From contig CM043962.1 in NCBI GenBank assembly GCA_014529385.2, positions 129,962,574 through 130,026,573 on the forward strand: 64,000 nt of DNA. Direction: 5' to 3'. A program made the translations under genes and the position numbers. The notes beneath the pieces are model-generated. The model had not been told where the DNA came from. It saw nothing but the letters and a program-made list of their open reading frames with translations, and searched no databases. This DNA comes from Adiantum capillus-veneris (taxonomy: Eukaryota > Streptophyta > Polypodiopsida > Polypodiales > Pteridaceae). This document shows, piece after piece, positions 24,300 to 35,570 of the stretch (position 1 is the stretch's first letter; each line of letters starts with the position of its first letter).

Positions 24300-25577
24300 G
24301 TTGTATATTGTCAAAGATTTTAAATTTGAACGGCCCACGTACCAACTCATAGAAGTGCGTCCAGTGATAGATCCGAAAGAATGGTTCATTTCAGGGGAAA
24401 GAATTTATTATAGCCCATCCTCTTTAGAGCTGAAGGATATTACCCGAGTGAACCTAGAAATTTGTTTAGAGCCAAACTCTCCTCCAACAAAAATCAAGCT
24501 TCGACATTATAACCAAACGAACATATACTTTGACCAATACAGCCATAGATATAGATGAGAGTCTAGCATTTATGATGCCTTGGGTCCTGAAACCACAGAA
24601 GCTTATATCATAGGAGACCCATAGAATAGACAATGTCGGGGCAAAGATAATTCTATCTATAGCTTCACTTGGGGAATAATTTATCATGTTTCATGAAGAT
24701 ACATAGGAAACTATGCAGAAGGTTTACAGATGCCAAACATCAACAATGCTACCCAAAGTGTGCCTTCACAGTCCTAAAAGGTGAGACTAAATCAAAGCCA
24801 AACAATTTTGAACTCTTACAATGAAGCAAGCTATAGTGATCACCCTAGGAAGGGGGGAGATGCAAATCCGTCAAAACCAACATGTACCAGGAAATGCTAC
24901 ACCATTTAGAAGCCCTAGAGCTTCTAGCCAATACACCTCTTCAATTGAAAGATCATATGGTTGTTGGAAGTTTCCAACTGATCCATATTACATCAGAGTT
25001 TACAGATAAATGCCTCTATGAAGATCATCAAGGACAAAAGTTTCAGCTGATCTTCAAAAGCCAGAGTAAAAAACCGACAAATTCCATAGTGTTCAAACAG
25101 TTACATGTGACCAAGTTCACATATGCATATTGAGATGCACATGGTAACGAATATCAGCAAGATTTTGATCTTGTACAAACCCCTATGGATGGTAAGACTA
25201 AAGTCAAAGACTATCTGAAGACGATGCAAAGCCTCAAGCTACCAGAACATGTGATAGAAAATTCAAAGTCAATAGAAGCTAAACTCCAGAAAGCTACACA
25301 AAGTTCACCACCAAAATCTCCTCCAAAGAGACAGATTCTTCCAGAAAGTATAGTGGATATTTTAAGATCAAAGGTTGCTCAGATGCAAGCAGATTATGCT
25401 CATCAATTGCAAACAAAAAGTGCACTATCGCAGTTATACGAGACAACATCGATTGAAGCAGGTGGTCAAAGCAAAGAAAATGCAGATAAAGCTCAACCAA
25501 AGGACACTGCCACAACAAAATCAGTCAATATAGAAAGAAATCTTGAGACGATCAGGTGCAATATTGTTGGTGGTTAA
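24300..25577 (+). pseudogene. Element D extra 3' ORF, unrecognised
   Basis: Overlapping fragments 24289-24558, 24821-25133 and 25185-25577 on one strand. The last (130 codons) is lysine and glutamine-rich with likely coiled coil (VDILRSKVAQMQADYAHQLQ). A frame with LLANTPLQLKDHMVVGSFQL sits near 24920. It occupies the place where Athila and Tat elements may carry an extra ORF, but I see no signal peptide or membrane segment, so calling it envelope-like is not justified. Confidence 0.45.
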
Positions 25578-25910
25578 ATGCATATTAGATCTATAAACTA
25601 GTCAAAATGGGATTTAAGTATATAGTATAAAGAGCTAAACTAAAATAATATATCTTATCGTAGTATACAATATATTAGTATATTATATACTACACATATT
25701 ATACGTTTAGTTTATATTTAAACTATAATGATATAATATATACTTAATATTATAATTAGGTAATATAATTATAATTACATATATAATAGTATGTACTTAA
25801 TATAGAATCATAGTAGATAATATATATATAATATACTTATTCCTGTAAATATACTTATAGTTTTAGATATAATTGCTTAATGTAATGATTATTGCTCATT
25901 ATGTTAACAC
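25578..25910. other. AT-rich spacer
   Basis: Low-complexity TATA-rich DNA (ATATAATA, TATATAC runs). No open frame or element end seen. A similar stretch lies at 26930-27405, on the other side of the hairpin cluster. Confidence 0.7.
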
Positions 25911-25929
25911 ACATCTGCTCTCAATTGAC

Positions 25930-26033
25930 TTTTTTCCAAAAAAAAAGGGGGGCGATAGAGCCCCCCATCATCTGTAAGGGGTTTTCCACTTACAGCTTAT
26001 GGACAGTCCGCCAATTGACTTTTTTGGGAAAAA

Positions 26034-26065
<32 letters not shown>

Positions 26066-26472
26066 CGGCAGAGCCCCCCATCATCCATGTGCGCGGATGA
26101 TGGGGGGCTCTGTCCCCCCCCCCCCCCCCCCCCCCACCCCACCCCCACCCCCCCATTTTTTTGCATTTTTTGGATTGAGAAGTGATGCTAATCAACATAA
26201 TGAGCAATACATGTTTGTATTTATGCATATTACCAAATTTCCTTCACTAGGCTCATTGATTCAACAAAAAAAAAGGGGGAGGCATAGCTCACCCATCATC
26301 CACGCACGCGGATGATGGGGGAGCTTTGCCTCCCCCTTTTTTTTTGTTGAATCAATGAGCCTAGTGAAGGAAATTTGGTAATATGCATAAATACAAACAT
26401 GTATTGCTCATTATGTTGATTAGCATCACTTCTCAATCCAAAAAATGCAAAAAAATGGGGGGGGGGTGGGGT

Positions 26473-26534
<62 letters not shown>

Positions 26535-26790
26535 CGGCAGAGCCCCCCATCATCCATGTGCGCGGATGATGGGGGGCTCTGTCCCCCCCCCCATTTTTTT
26601 GCATTTTTTGGATTGAGAAGTGATGCTAATCAACATAATGAGCAATACATGTTTGTATTTATGCATATTACCAAATTTCCTTCACTAGGCTCATTGATTC
26701 AACAAAAAAAAGGGGGAGGCATAGCTCACCCATCATCCACGCACGCGGATGATGGGGGAGCTTTGCCTCCCCTTTTTTTTTCGAATCAAT
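25930..26790. repeat. Mirror-image hairpin cluster with poly-G/poly-C tracts
   Basis: A 111-bp segment U occurs forward (26155-26265), inverted (26346-26456) and forward again (26593-26703). Between the copies are two kinds of hairpin. Type I (26069-26112, 26538-26581): 18-bp perfect stems CAGAGCCCCCCATCATCC around ATGTGCGC. Type II (about 26275-26336, 26712-26772): about 27-bp stems beginning GGGGGAGGCATAGC around ACGCACGC. All share CATCATCC/GGATGATG. Homopolymers flank type I: poly-G 26034-26065 and 26467-26534, poly-C 26114-26135. Fragments of the hairpin start recur at 25947 and 26904. Confidence 0.93.
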
Positions 26791-26799
26791 GAACGTATT

Positions 26800-27405
26800 G
26801 AAAGAAATAGTGATGATATGTGTTTTATTATATCCATTTTACTTGAAACCAATTAGGTGTACATATATTATGGGATATACCACAACTCAAAATTTAAAAA
26901 AAAGGGGGGGAGATAGAGCTCCCAAAGTTTTGACTTGTGGTATAGATTATATATATTAATACATTATATATTATGTAAAATATATAATATATAGTATATA
27001 TACTAGATAGATAGTATATATACTCAAAATTTATAATATAGGTATTTACAATATATTTATGTACATTATATAATATATATACTATAGATATAGAATTACA
27101 TAGAATATTTTATTAGTATTTATTATATGTATAAAGAGTATATGTAGATTATATATGGTGTATAATTGAATTAGAGAGATATTATATAAAGTAATTGAAT
27201 ACATAGTATATTGTAAATATATAATATACACAACATATAATATATATAGTGTACAATACATAATAATGGGTATACAATATTATAAGTATACATATAATAT
27301 AAAGTATGTAGAATACCTAGTATATTGTAAATGTATAGTATACAGAGTATATAATAAAGAGTGTATAATAGATAATATACATAACATAGATATATATCTA
27401 ATACT
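26800..27405. other. AT-rich spacer
   Basis: TATATA-rich low-complexity DNA with one more partial hairpin fragment (GGGGGGGAGATAGAGCTCCC near 26904). No gene. Confidence 0.7.
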
Positions 27406-27434
27406 GCTAAGACCCTTTTCTCTTGTTCTCATTC

Positions 27435-28287
27435 TCAATGTGGTGCTTCAGTCTTGGTTGGATTTGACATTCTCATTCTACTCTCATCTTGGTATTGTTG
27501 ATGGAGTGGTGGCTTTGGTAGTGCTTCCAGCCCTAACATGGCATGATATCCACCCTCTTTCATATTCACGTATGGTGTTGCAAACTGATCGAGCCATGCT
27601 TGAAATGAAAGCGATGAGGTTTGTGAGTTCTGAGGGTTGGGCAATGGCTGTCTATTTGATTGCGATGTGGTGTCATAATCATTTGAGAAGGGAATTGTAG
27701 ATTTTCTAGGGGTTTCTATGGGCTTTTGATTCTCTTCAAAGCATGCGCCAACATTTTTGGTGCTATTACTCTCTCTACATCTTCTGAATGAATTGGCTCG
27801 TATTTGCATTCATACTTATCGACAAAGATGATATGGGTTCCAGTTGCAGAACATACAAAAATAAGTATAGACTTTGTCTACGGCTTAATTTATTCACAAG
27901 GGGTTCCATGCAATTTTTGTAAGAGGTGACTCTCCTTTCCTTGTGCTTGTAAATCTCAATAGTTTTTTGAATTGTAGCCACTCTCACTTCTCTCTTGTCA
28001 TGAATGTAGAAGGCTCCGCGAAGAGTGCGTTTAGGAGGCAATTCTTGGGTCTCCATAGCCATCTTCCCTTTTTCTACGTTGTCTCCATACTGATTGTAAT
28101 TTTTTGGGTCTTTAACCATGAGGTAGTGGTTTCCCTCCTCATCGTGGAACCTATCACCATCGTTGTTTACCATGATTACTGCCAATTCTCTTGTTTTCCA
28201 TTCTAAGTGATTAGAATTAGCCCAAATTTGAAATTTAGACTCTCTTTGATGTGCTCTATTTACTCCAAGTTCTGCTTTGCTATTCAA
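27435..28287 (-). pseudogene. Element B gag N-terminus
   Basis: Open segments 28287-27775 and 27809-27435. A short block with VDKYECKYE and an acidic charged N-terminus align with VDKYGREYKVVES in element A's gag, which supports homology. KRTLRGAFYIHDKREVRV (about residues 88-105) is not seen in A. The capsid core and zinc knuckle are absent because the element is truncated. Confidence 0.5.
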
Positions 28288-28439
28288 ACACCACTTGGCA
28301 GGTCTATCACCCCTAATTATGTCTTAGTTGATGTCGGCTTTTCCAAGAGGTCTTCTGAGTCAAAGATGATCCAAATTGGATGAAAATTGGTCTCTAAGCT
28401 TGTTTTTGTGGTGCTAAACACCGTTGTTATCTCTGATGT

Positions 28440-29310
28440 CATCTATGTTCTCTAAAAATTCCCTTTCGACATTATATACATATGATGTCCAACTAGTCAA
28501 ACTGAGGTGACACTCATTTCAGAGGTCCCCCACCACACAAGCAACTCACAACAGATTTCACAACTCAATTTCAACACTTTTTGTGCTAGATATGATCAAT
28601 TCAAGCATTCACTTTGCCTTTATCTGTCTCTTGGCCTTTACAATTCCAAATTCAAAGGAATTTTTCCTAAATGTTGTAGATCACAAGGGTGTACTCAAAT
28701 GTGTCCTTTAATCCCAAATCTGGCCTCTAGGACATTATACGTGTATGATGTCTATCTGGTTAGAATGAAGTTTTATTCCTACCCCAGGTGGCCCTTGATG
28801 CATCATGCACATGAACTCACAACAAATTTTGGAAGTCAAACTTGCACAAAATCACCATTTTTTGACAAGGAATTTCCTAAAAAGAGTAAAATCCTCTCAA
28901 TACCCAATCTATATGTCCAAATGAATTGAATCTTGGTGTATGTGCTCAATACAACATGCAAAACATGGTTGTGAAGTCAAAAGTTCAATTTGGATGCCAA
29001 ATTCACTCTTCCAACATCATACGCATATGATGTTTGTTGATGGATTTTTGTCACTAAAACTTATCCATAGGCATTTAAAAGTCGCTAGCACTAGGTTTTC
29101 AAGAACTTTTATCAATTTTCATGCAAATTTATGCTCAAAATCACAAGTTTCCATTTTTTTGTTTTCGATACTCCACCTTTTTTCTTTTGGGTACGAAGTG
29201 TTGTTAAAAACTCAAGGTGTATTTACGGTAAAACTCACCTTTTGAACACCCTAGTGTAGCATGTTTTGTCAAACTTGGCATTATGCTAGCCTTTAGGACA
29301 TCATACACTA
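28440..29310 (-). repeat. Leader palindromes of element B
   Basis: Imperfect palindromes at 28468-28489, 28731-28752 and 29023-29044, plus a half site at 29299. The general form is GACATCATAC/GTATGATGTC, i.e. element A's word with both arms changed at the same position. Spacing is 263 and 292 bp. They lie between PBS and gag, as in A. Confidence 0.8.
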
Positions 29311-29829
29311 GAGTTTTAGAATTGCAAATTTTTTAAATAGATCTCTTGCATATGCTTTCTTATATACTCATGATCATTCAATCATGCACAAATATCCCCA
29401 AAAGCTTGTTTGTTGCATTTTTACACTAAAGATCAAACTTTTATAGAATTTTAAATGCAAACAATCACACAAGAAATTGAATCTGTGATGAATAGCTCTA
29501 GATCATAATCAACATATCCTTTTTAAAACTACTCCTAGACATCATATGGACTGTTGCATTTATGATTAGAAAAATGATTCACTGCCTCACACGGACTAGC
29601 TAACACTTTTATCACCTCACAAAGCACTCACACACCATCAACACTAAAACACGACTAATACTACCTATGGTGGAAAATCTAGGCGAGTCACATTCTCTCT
29701 ACCACCTCTCCTAGATCTCAAGAGTCCAACTCCCCAGATCCTACCTAAAATAAAATAAGAAGACTCTAAAAACCAGAGGGACTTCTACCTCGTAGGAATA
29801 GTCTAAGGTCACCTACCTAGGGCTCTCGT

Positions 29830-29846
29830 CCCCGACAACAGCACCA
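29830..29846 (-). other. Primer binding site of element B (diverged)
   Basis: The plus strand reads CCCCGACAACAGCACCA, three differences from the tRNA-Asp 3' end matched by element A. It ends one base before the LTR edge at 29848. Confidence 0.75.
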
Positions 29847-29847
29847 A

Positions 29848-30659
29848 TGTTGATGGATATGCCGCAAGAAGATGCTAGCATAGCAAGAACTAAACTGACA
29901 TACCAAAATGTTCGCCAAGGACATAGCTCGACCCACTGGTGCATGGAAGAAAATAGCGAGTTGTCAAACACCTACTCAATCTTCTAAGACGCTCACTACT
30001 CGAGGAAATTAAACCTAGACATCATATGTGCTTGTGATTGCAATACAACCTACGATGCTCAACTACCAAAATCAAGACCAAAAGTCCTTGAATCGCCTCA
30101 AAACTCACAAGGAATCCTCTACTTACCAAGAGGTCACTACCCTATGGACTTTGACCCTATATCCTACTTGTAACCACTTGGTGTAGGAAAATGTGTATGA
30201 AGGAAAACCTTCTATTATAGGTCTCCAATTCTCAACATGCACGATCCTAATGTGTATCTCTTCTCGTCGTGAACCTACTGGAATGAAGAAATCGCAAAAT
30301 AGAGACACAGTTTGCAAGATAAATCGCTCAAAAGCTATTGGGAGCTCGTCTTACAATGAGACCAAAAACTCACAAGCTTAGCATTGGTGCATATCCCTTG
30401 TGGTTGCTAATAGTTGCTGGTGGTGTCAGCTTTGCAATGGTTGCTCTATATGATGTCACTTCCCCTGTCTCTTAAGATCACACTCTCTCGGACACAGTAA
30501 ACCCAAAGATTCATTAATTAATTAGTCTCGTAGGGTTTTACAAAATTGGAGGTTTTTCTTCCTCTTATAAGAGGGCACATTCCCACCAAAAATAATCTCT
30601 CAAAACTATCAAAATGAAATATTACAAGGTGATCCTTCTTAGTGTTCTTCTAGTCAACA
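29848..30659 (-). repeat. 5' LTR of element B (812 bp)
   Basis: Begins TGTTGACTAG on the minus strand and ends CAACA, the same termini as element A. The PBS adjoins its inner edge. Single copy in this window. Outside it, at 30660, the text continues as RT of element C (FAYRVM). Confidence 0.8.
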
Positions 30660-30679
30660 TTTGCTTATAGGGTCATGCT

Positions 30680-31765
30680 GTCATGCCTTTTGGACTGACC
30701 AATGCACCAACGACATTCTGGCGGCGGCTAATGAGCCATGATTTTAAGGAATATTTGTGGGATTTCCTAGAAGTTTACATGGCTTATCTTTGTGTGCATT
30801 ATACAATAAGAGAGAGCCATTTTGAACACTTACAATGTGTCTTTGGGAAATGCCATCTATATAGAATTTATTTAAATACAAGAAAGTGAGTATTTATGGC
30901 TAGGTAGGGAAAATTTTTTGGACATATTGTATCAAAAAAAAAAAATTCTACAGACATGAAGAAAGTAGGAGTAATTGTTGAGATATCAAGACTAATAAAA
31001 TTCAAGGAAGTTCAGGCACTTATGGGGCATTATGACTATTACCGTACATGTAGGCTCATCTACATGTATGCAATCATTGCAAAACCCATTTATGGCCTTA
31101 TCAATCACTTTGAATGGACGGATGAATTTAATAAGTCATTCCAAAATCTCAAACAAGCCCTTGCATCAGCACCAATATTGAAGACTCTAGATTGGAACAA
31201 AGTTTCCATGTGCTTGTTGATGCTTCAAATTTTTCTATTGGATGCATCTTAGCTCAGCCAAATGAGGAGACAATGGACTTTCCTATCTCCTATGCTAGCA
31301 AACAATTAAATTTAGCTGAAAAGACTACACCATGATCAAAAGGGAGGGTCTTGGAATGGTATTTGTGGTTAAGAAATTTTGACACTACTTGCTAGCTATC
31401 AAGTTTTGTCTTTTTTGTGGACCATCAAGCCTTACTCTATCTGGTGAACAAGCCATGAAACATATAAATAATTGTAAGATGGTTTATCATTCTACTCGAG
31501 TATTTCACATTGGTAATCAATAAGGACACATCTCACCAAAGAGTTGATCACATTGGTAATCAATAAGGACACATCTCACCAAAGAGTGGATCACCTATCA
31601 AGAATTACTTCGGCAGAAGCACCAAATGGGGTAGATGATGATTTTACTAGATGCTTATTTGTTTCCGTGGAGATGACTCCTAGATGGTCGGAGGACCTTG
31701 TATCTCTAATGACCATAGCTCAAATAGATTCACGGATATGCCACTTCCTATTATATCATGATTGA
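30680..31765 (+). pseudogene. Element C reverse transcriptase and RNase H fragment
   Basis: MPFGLTNAPTTFWRRLMSH, then VYMAYLCVHY (YxDD box changed to YMAY, 30776-30787), HIVSKK, KPIYGLINHFEWTDE and QALASAPILK. The RNase H part is shattered, with HQRVDHLSRI at about 31580. A 44-bp tandem duplication (ATTGGTAATCAATAAGGACA...) spans about 31511-31598. Inactive. Confidence 0.85.
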
Positions 31766-31799
31766 TTGAGCAATCTTCTTTATATCAATTACTGGCTAG

Positions 31800-33320
31800 A
31801 AGGCCATAATAGAGGAACAAGGATGGAATTCTACGGTTGTGCATTGGCCTTGAGGAACATGCAAACTATTTGACTCGAGCTCATGCGAAGTAGTAGGACT
31901 CCAATATGAAAAAGACTAAGCCTTACGAGACAATTAACCTGGATAGGGATCTATTGGCCTACTATGAGGAAGGACATTCATGTCCATGTGAACAATTATT
32001 CTCAGTGTAAGGAAAAGGCTTTTGTACGTCATGCCACCTTATTCCAAATCTTTGTGACACCATAATGGAGTAGATATCTAGTAGAGTATCGGACCAATAG
32101 CACGTTCCATGAAGATATGAGTAAGAGAAAACAAAGTGAAATCAAGACCAAGGCAGCCAACTACATGATGATTGGACATTAACTCTATCAATGAGGAAAG
32201 GACCAACAACTCAGACTATGTGCCAATGAAGATGAATACCTTCCTATCTTGGAACAAGCACTCTTATGAAACTACATCTAGAGCTCTATTGATGGCTGGC
32301 ATTTGGTGGCCAACTCTATTTGGTGATGCAAAAGAATTTGTTCAATGATGTGATTCATGTCAACAAGAATTGAAAGTATTCCATTGCGACCTATGATGGG
32401 AGCACGTGCATTTGCTAAGTGGGTATAGATTTTGTCAGTCCAATACAACCACTAGCATAAAAGACTCAGGCACAATATATTATTGTGGCCACGAATTACT
32501 TGACCAAATGGGTTGAGGCAAGAGACACAAGGAAGAACGACATTTTAACGACCACAACATTCTTGTATGAGTGCATATTCATGCGGTACAAGCTTCCTAT
32601 TGAGCTGGAGAGTGATCAAGGAACACTTTTCTTAATGAGGTTATAGAACACTTGTTGAACAATTTTCTGGTGATCCCATAACAAATATGCACCCTATCAT
32701 CCTCAAGAAAATAGTCAAGCCAAACATACCAACAAGATCTTGAGCATAATGCTAACCAAGATTGTTAGTACAGGAGGAACCGATTGGGAAATGCATCTTC
32801 ATTCAACCTTATGAGCCTATAGAGTGTCATTCAAAATAAATTTGAATGCAACTCCTTTTAACTTAGTCTATGGACAAGACGTGGTATTGTCCATGGAATT
32901 AATTCTTATTGCCCACTCTTAGAGCTGCGTAAGAATTGAAAGGGCCACGAGTTGTCAGAACGACTAGGGGACTCAATGAGGTTAGATGAACAGAGTCTAG
33001 CGGCCATAGCCCATATATATGCACAAAAATGGAAATAAAAATAGTTCCTTGACTCACATTTGTTAGCGAAGGTCTTCAAGCAAGGGGACCTTGTACTCAT
33101 TTAATCCTTGAAACAACACATTCCTGAGTTCAAGAAGAAAGGACATGGTCCTTTTGTCATTGAGAATGTTTCACCAAGTGGGGCTATAAAACTAGCTACC
33201 CTAGATGGAGAGGTAATGGAAAATTTGATTAGTGGATGTCATTTTTGGAAATACCATCTACCATCAACTAATGACCTCTTGCAAAGAATGTATGTAGCCA
33301 AAGAACGCAAGATTAAATGA
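31800..33320 (+). pseudogene. Element C integrase
   Basis: Frames are broken but readable: GIYWPTMRKDIHVHV (near 31945) and a cysteine about 15 codons on match the first finger-like module of element D. WSRYLVEYRTNSTFHEDMSK links it to a second finger remnant (MAGIWWPTLFGDAKEFV near 32290). The core is scattered over frames (about 32400-32730). The C-terminus, 33108-33320, has HIPEFKKKGHGPFVIENV, a typical integrase tail that binds DNA in relatives. Confidence 0.75.
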
Positions 33321-33439
33321 CAACTAGTGATTGAGGAAGCCCAAGAAGAAGCACGCATTTGGATTTTGAAACGAAAGGCAACAATGTGACCAATACCTAA
33401 AGTGTTTCCACTCAATATTCTTCAGGTTCACCATCACTA

Positions 33440-34065
33440 CTTTACTCAATCCTCATCTGACAATGAGGTGGAGACAAATGATGAATGGCTAGATGGATTA
33501 GATATGTGAATAACAGTGACCTAGAAAGATGGATTCAGAGTCAAGGCACTAGCCGATATAGGTGCACGACTCCATGATGTCAACTATTCCACGTACAAAA
33601 AATCAACCACACAACAATTGGAATATTGCAAAACTAAGGTAAAGGTTTTTCATAAGGAATTCACACCAACATTAGAGCTGATTAATCTCAGCATCTTTTT
33701 GCATGAATTTCTATTTCCACATATCTTTATTTGCATTCCTGATGAGCATATGAATGAAGATGTGGTGCTAGGAGTCCCATGGTTCCGAGCCTATATTGGG
33801 ATGAAAAGATTTTAGCCTTAACACTCAAAGGTGGCTACTTAAGAGTACCTTTTTCTCATAGCCATGAAGAGTGGAAAGCTACTCTCAAGAATCCAAAGTT
33901 ACCAGAAAGCAAGAACAACGCAAGTCCTATGTCCACTATTCACCATTGTATCCATCCTCATATTACTAGCACGCGAGGAATCAAGAAATTTTGGGTACCC
34001 AAAACCAAAGCCAAAAATATTACAATTTTTACTCTTCTTGTATGTTTTTGGCCCAGAAAGTGATC
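33440..34065 (+). pseudogene. Element C post-integrase retropepsin-like domain
   Basis: In one frame: VKALADIGARLHDV (D-I-G-A codons 33555-33566), about 55 residues, then PDEHMNEDVVLGVPWFRAY (about 33741-33800). A hydrophobic-D-x-G-A followed about 65 residues later by hydrophobic-LG is the core pattern of retropepsins. The normal protease position is before RT. After a frameshift comes KKFWVPKTKAK near 33985. Stops precede the D-x-G-A (about 33507 and 33522). A diverged relative lies in element D. Confidence 0.6.
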
Positions 34066-35570
34066 AAAATGAAGAAATCCACAAAATATATAGCCAAGGA
34101 CTAAATTTAGATTTGTTTTTATATTTTTGGATTTGGAATGGAATTTTTCTTATTAATTTTGGATAATTTTGTTCAATTTTGTTTATAAAAGCTAATAAAA
34201 GTCCTAAATAAATAAATAAGCAAAAATTTTAAAATTGAAATTCGACTTGAAATGCCAGACCTTGAAGATCATTGGAACGACTAGGAAAATTCTGGGGCAA
34301 TTCTGATCAAATTGTTCAATGGCCACTCCGACACACTAAGCACTCTAGGCAACTTTTGGCAGTCAGGTCTCCAGATGTCCATTTTTTATTTATTTTTGAT
34401 CCGAGGATACATTATGAGGGTTGCTCGACTCAATGGTTAGATATAGGATAGGGGATGTCCGAAAAGTCCAGGTATGCATAGTCCATTAGGCAATTTCTAC
34501 CCTCATTTTCATTCTAGTCCTTTGTGAGAGAGCTCTAGCTAGTGGTTTTTGACACTCTTTTGCAAACTTCTGTGCACAATTTTTTGACTCTCTCACTCAC
34601 TCCGGCCATGAGGGGTAAGATCCTAACTATATCAAGAAGCGTTTTGATTACCGTTTTTTCCACCACCAAGGTCATAGGGGGCATAGCAACACATGGCAAT
34701 CTGGGAGTTTTTGAGAAAAACAACAACATGCAGCAGTCACACAGGGTTTCCAAATCACACCAAACTTGAAGCATGGGCTCATCTCAAGTAATTGAACACA
34801 TGGATGGTCTCCAGAGTGAGAATCCAAGCCAGAACCTTGACCTATTATCTTCGGTGTGCCGAAGATAAAGGACTCCAATGGGGACCAACTTTGACCCGCT
34901 TGAAGTTGGAATTATGTAGAAGGTTTGTGGAGATTTGGGAGTGTATTTGAGTCCTCCTCATCAGGTTATACCAAAATGACCATATCTTCATGGCAAACTG
35001 ACAGTTTCCACTTCCATGCAAAATATTGACCCATTTCACCTTAAATCTTAAGGGGACACTCTACGAAATAAATCTAACTCACACTAACTTCCTGAAGATC
35101 AACAACCACAAGTTGGCAACCTCGAATCAATCTCTTCTCAAACAAGAGCAACCAAATTCATTGGAATCAACATCAAGTGCAATATATAGAACAAGGGCCA
35201 CATTTAGTCCTAACCCAACTAGTAGAAGCTACATGTGATAAGTTTGGGGCAAAATTAGCAAAGTCATGCAAAATTTATCTTTACCGCATCGAAGATCTAA
35301 GTTTGACCAAGCCTAACTCCTTCAAGCAAGAACAAGCTTTAATAGCGAGAAAAGTGGACACATAATTCCTTGTAAATCTCACCACAGAGTTTAGAAAGCC
35401 ATCCAACTTCATGCACATCACCTACAACATATACACATCCTGTACATCCACTCTGGCACAAATTTGCAACCACATGCACATACATGCATCTTCGGTGCGC
35501 CAAAGAGAAATTCTGTTGGGGAAAAGGTAGAAGTAAAAATACTGTAGAAAGAAGATAAAGACCTAGCAAG
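34066..35570. other. Non-coding DNA, possible element C 3' end
   Basis: No long frame. A perfect 10-bp stem hairpin with loop TGTG lies at 34845-34868 (TTATCTTCGG...). Its CATCTTCGGTG[TC]GCC motif recurs near 35486, so there may be a diverged repeat. No LTR seen. Confidence 0.4.

Larger units (their letters stand above)
14557..25577 (+). mobile_element. Element D: Ty3/gypsy relative with RT, RNase H, integrase
   Basis: About 11 kb of plus-strand element: palindrome-bearing leader, gag, protease, spacer, RT, RNase H, integrase, retropepsin-like remnant and an extra ORF, in that order. Gag and spacer share many blocks with element A, so they are one family. No LTR, PBS or PPT could be identified at either end; the left end touches element A's target site and the right end fades into AT-rich DNA, so the limits are approximate. 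Stops and frameshifts in every segment. Confidence 0.8.
27406..30659 (-). mobile_element. Element B: 5' fragment of a gypsy element
   Basis: Reading the minus strand: LTR 30659-29848, PBS 29846-29830, palindrome-bearing leader, then the N-terminal part of gag, cut off near 27406 where AT-rich DNA begins. No second LTR was found. The LTR outer edge abuts RT sequence of element C, so B inserted into C and the rest of B, together with the 5' half of C, was later lost. Confidence 0.78.
30660..34065 (+). mobile_element. Element C: 5'-truncated gypsy element
   Basis: Plus-strand RT (second half), RNase H, integrase and post-integrase region of the same family as element D. Its left edge is the insertion point of element B, in codons equivalent to the F-A-Y-R-V-M segment before RT's M-P-F-G. 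No LTR recognised at the right end. Decay is heavier than in D. Confidence 0.82.

Noticed and set aside
24300-25577. Envelope gene of an endogenous retrovirus
   Set aside because: Position fits, but no signal peptide, membrane segment or cysteine pattern is visible.
25892-26792. Glycine- or proline-rich frames
   Set aside because: They come from poly-G/poly-C tracts and hairpins, not from genes; likewise 44278-44579.
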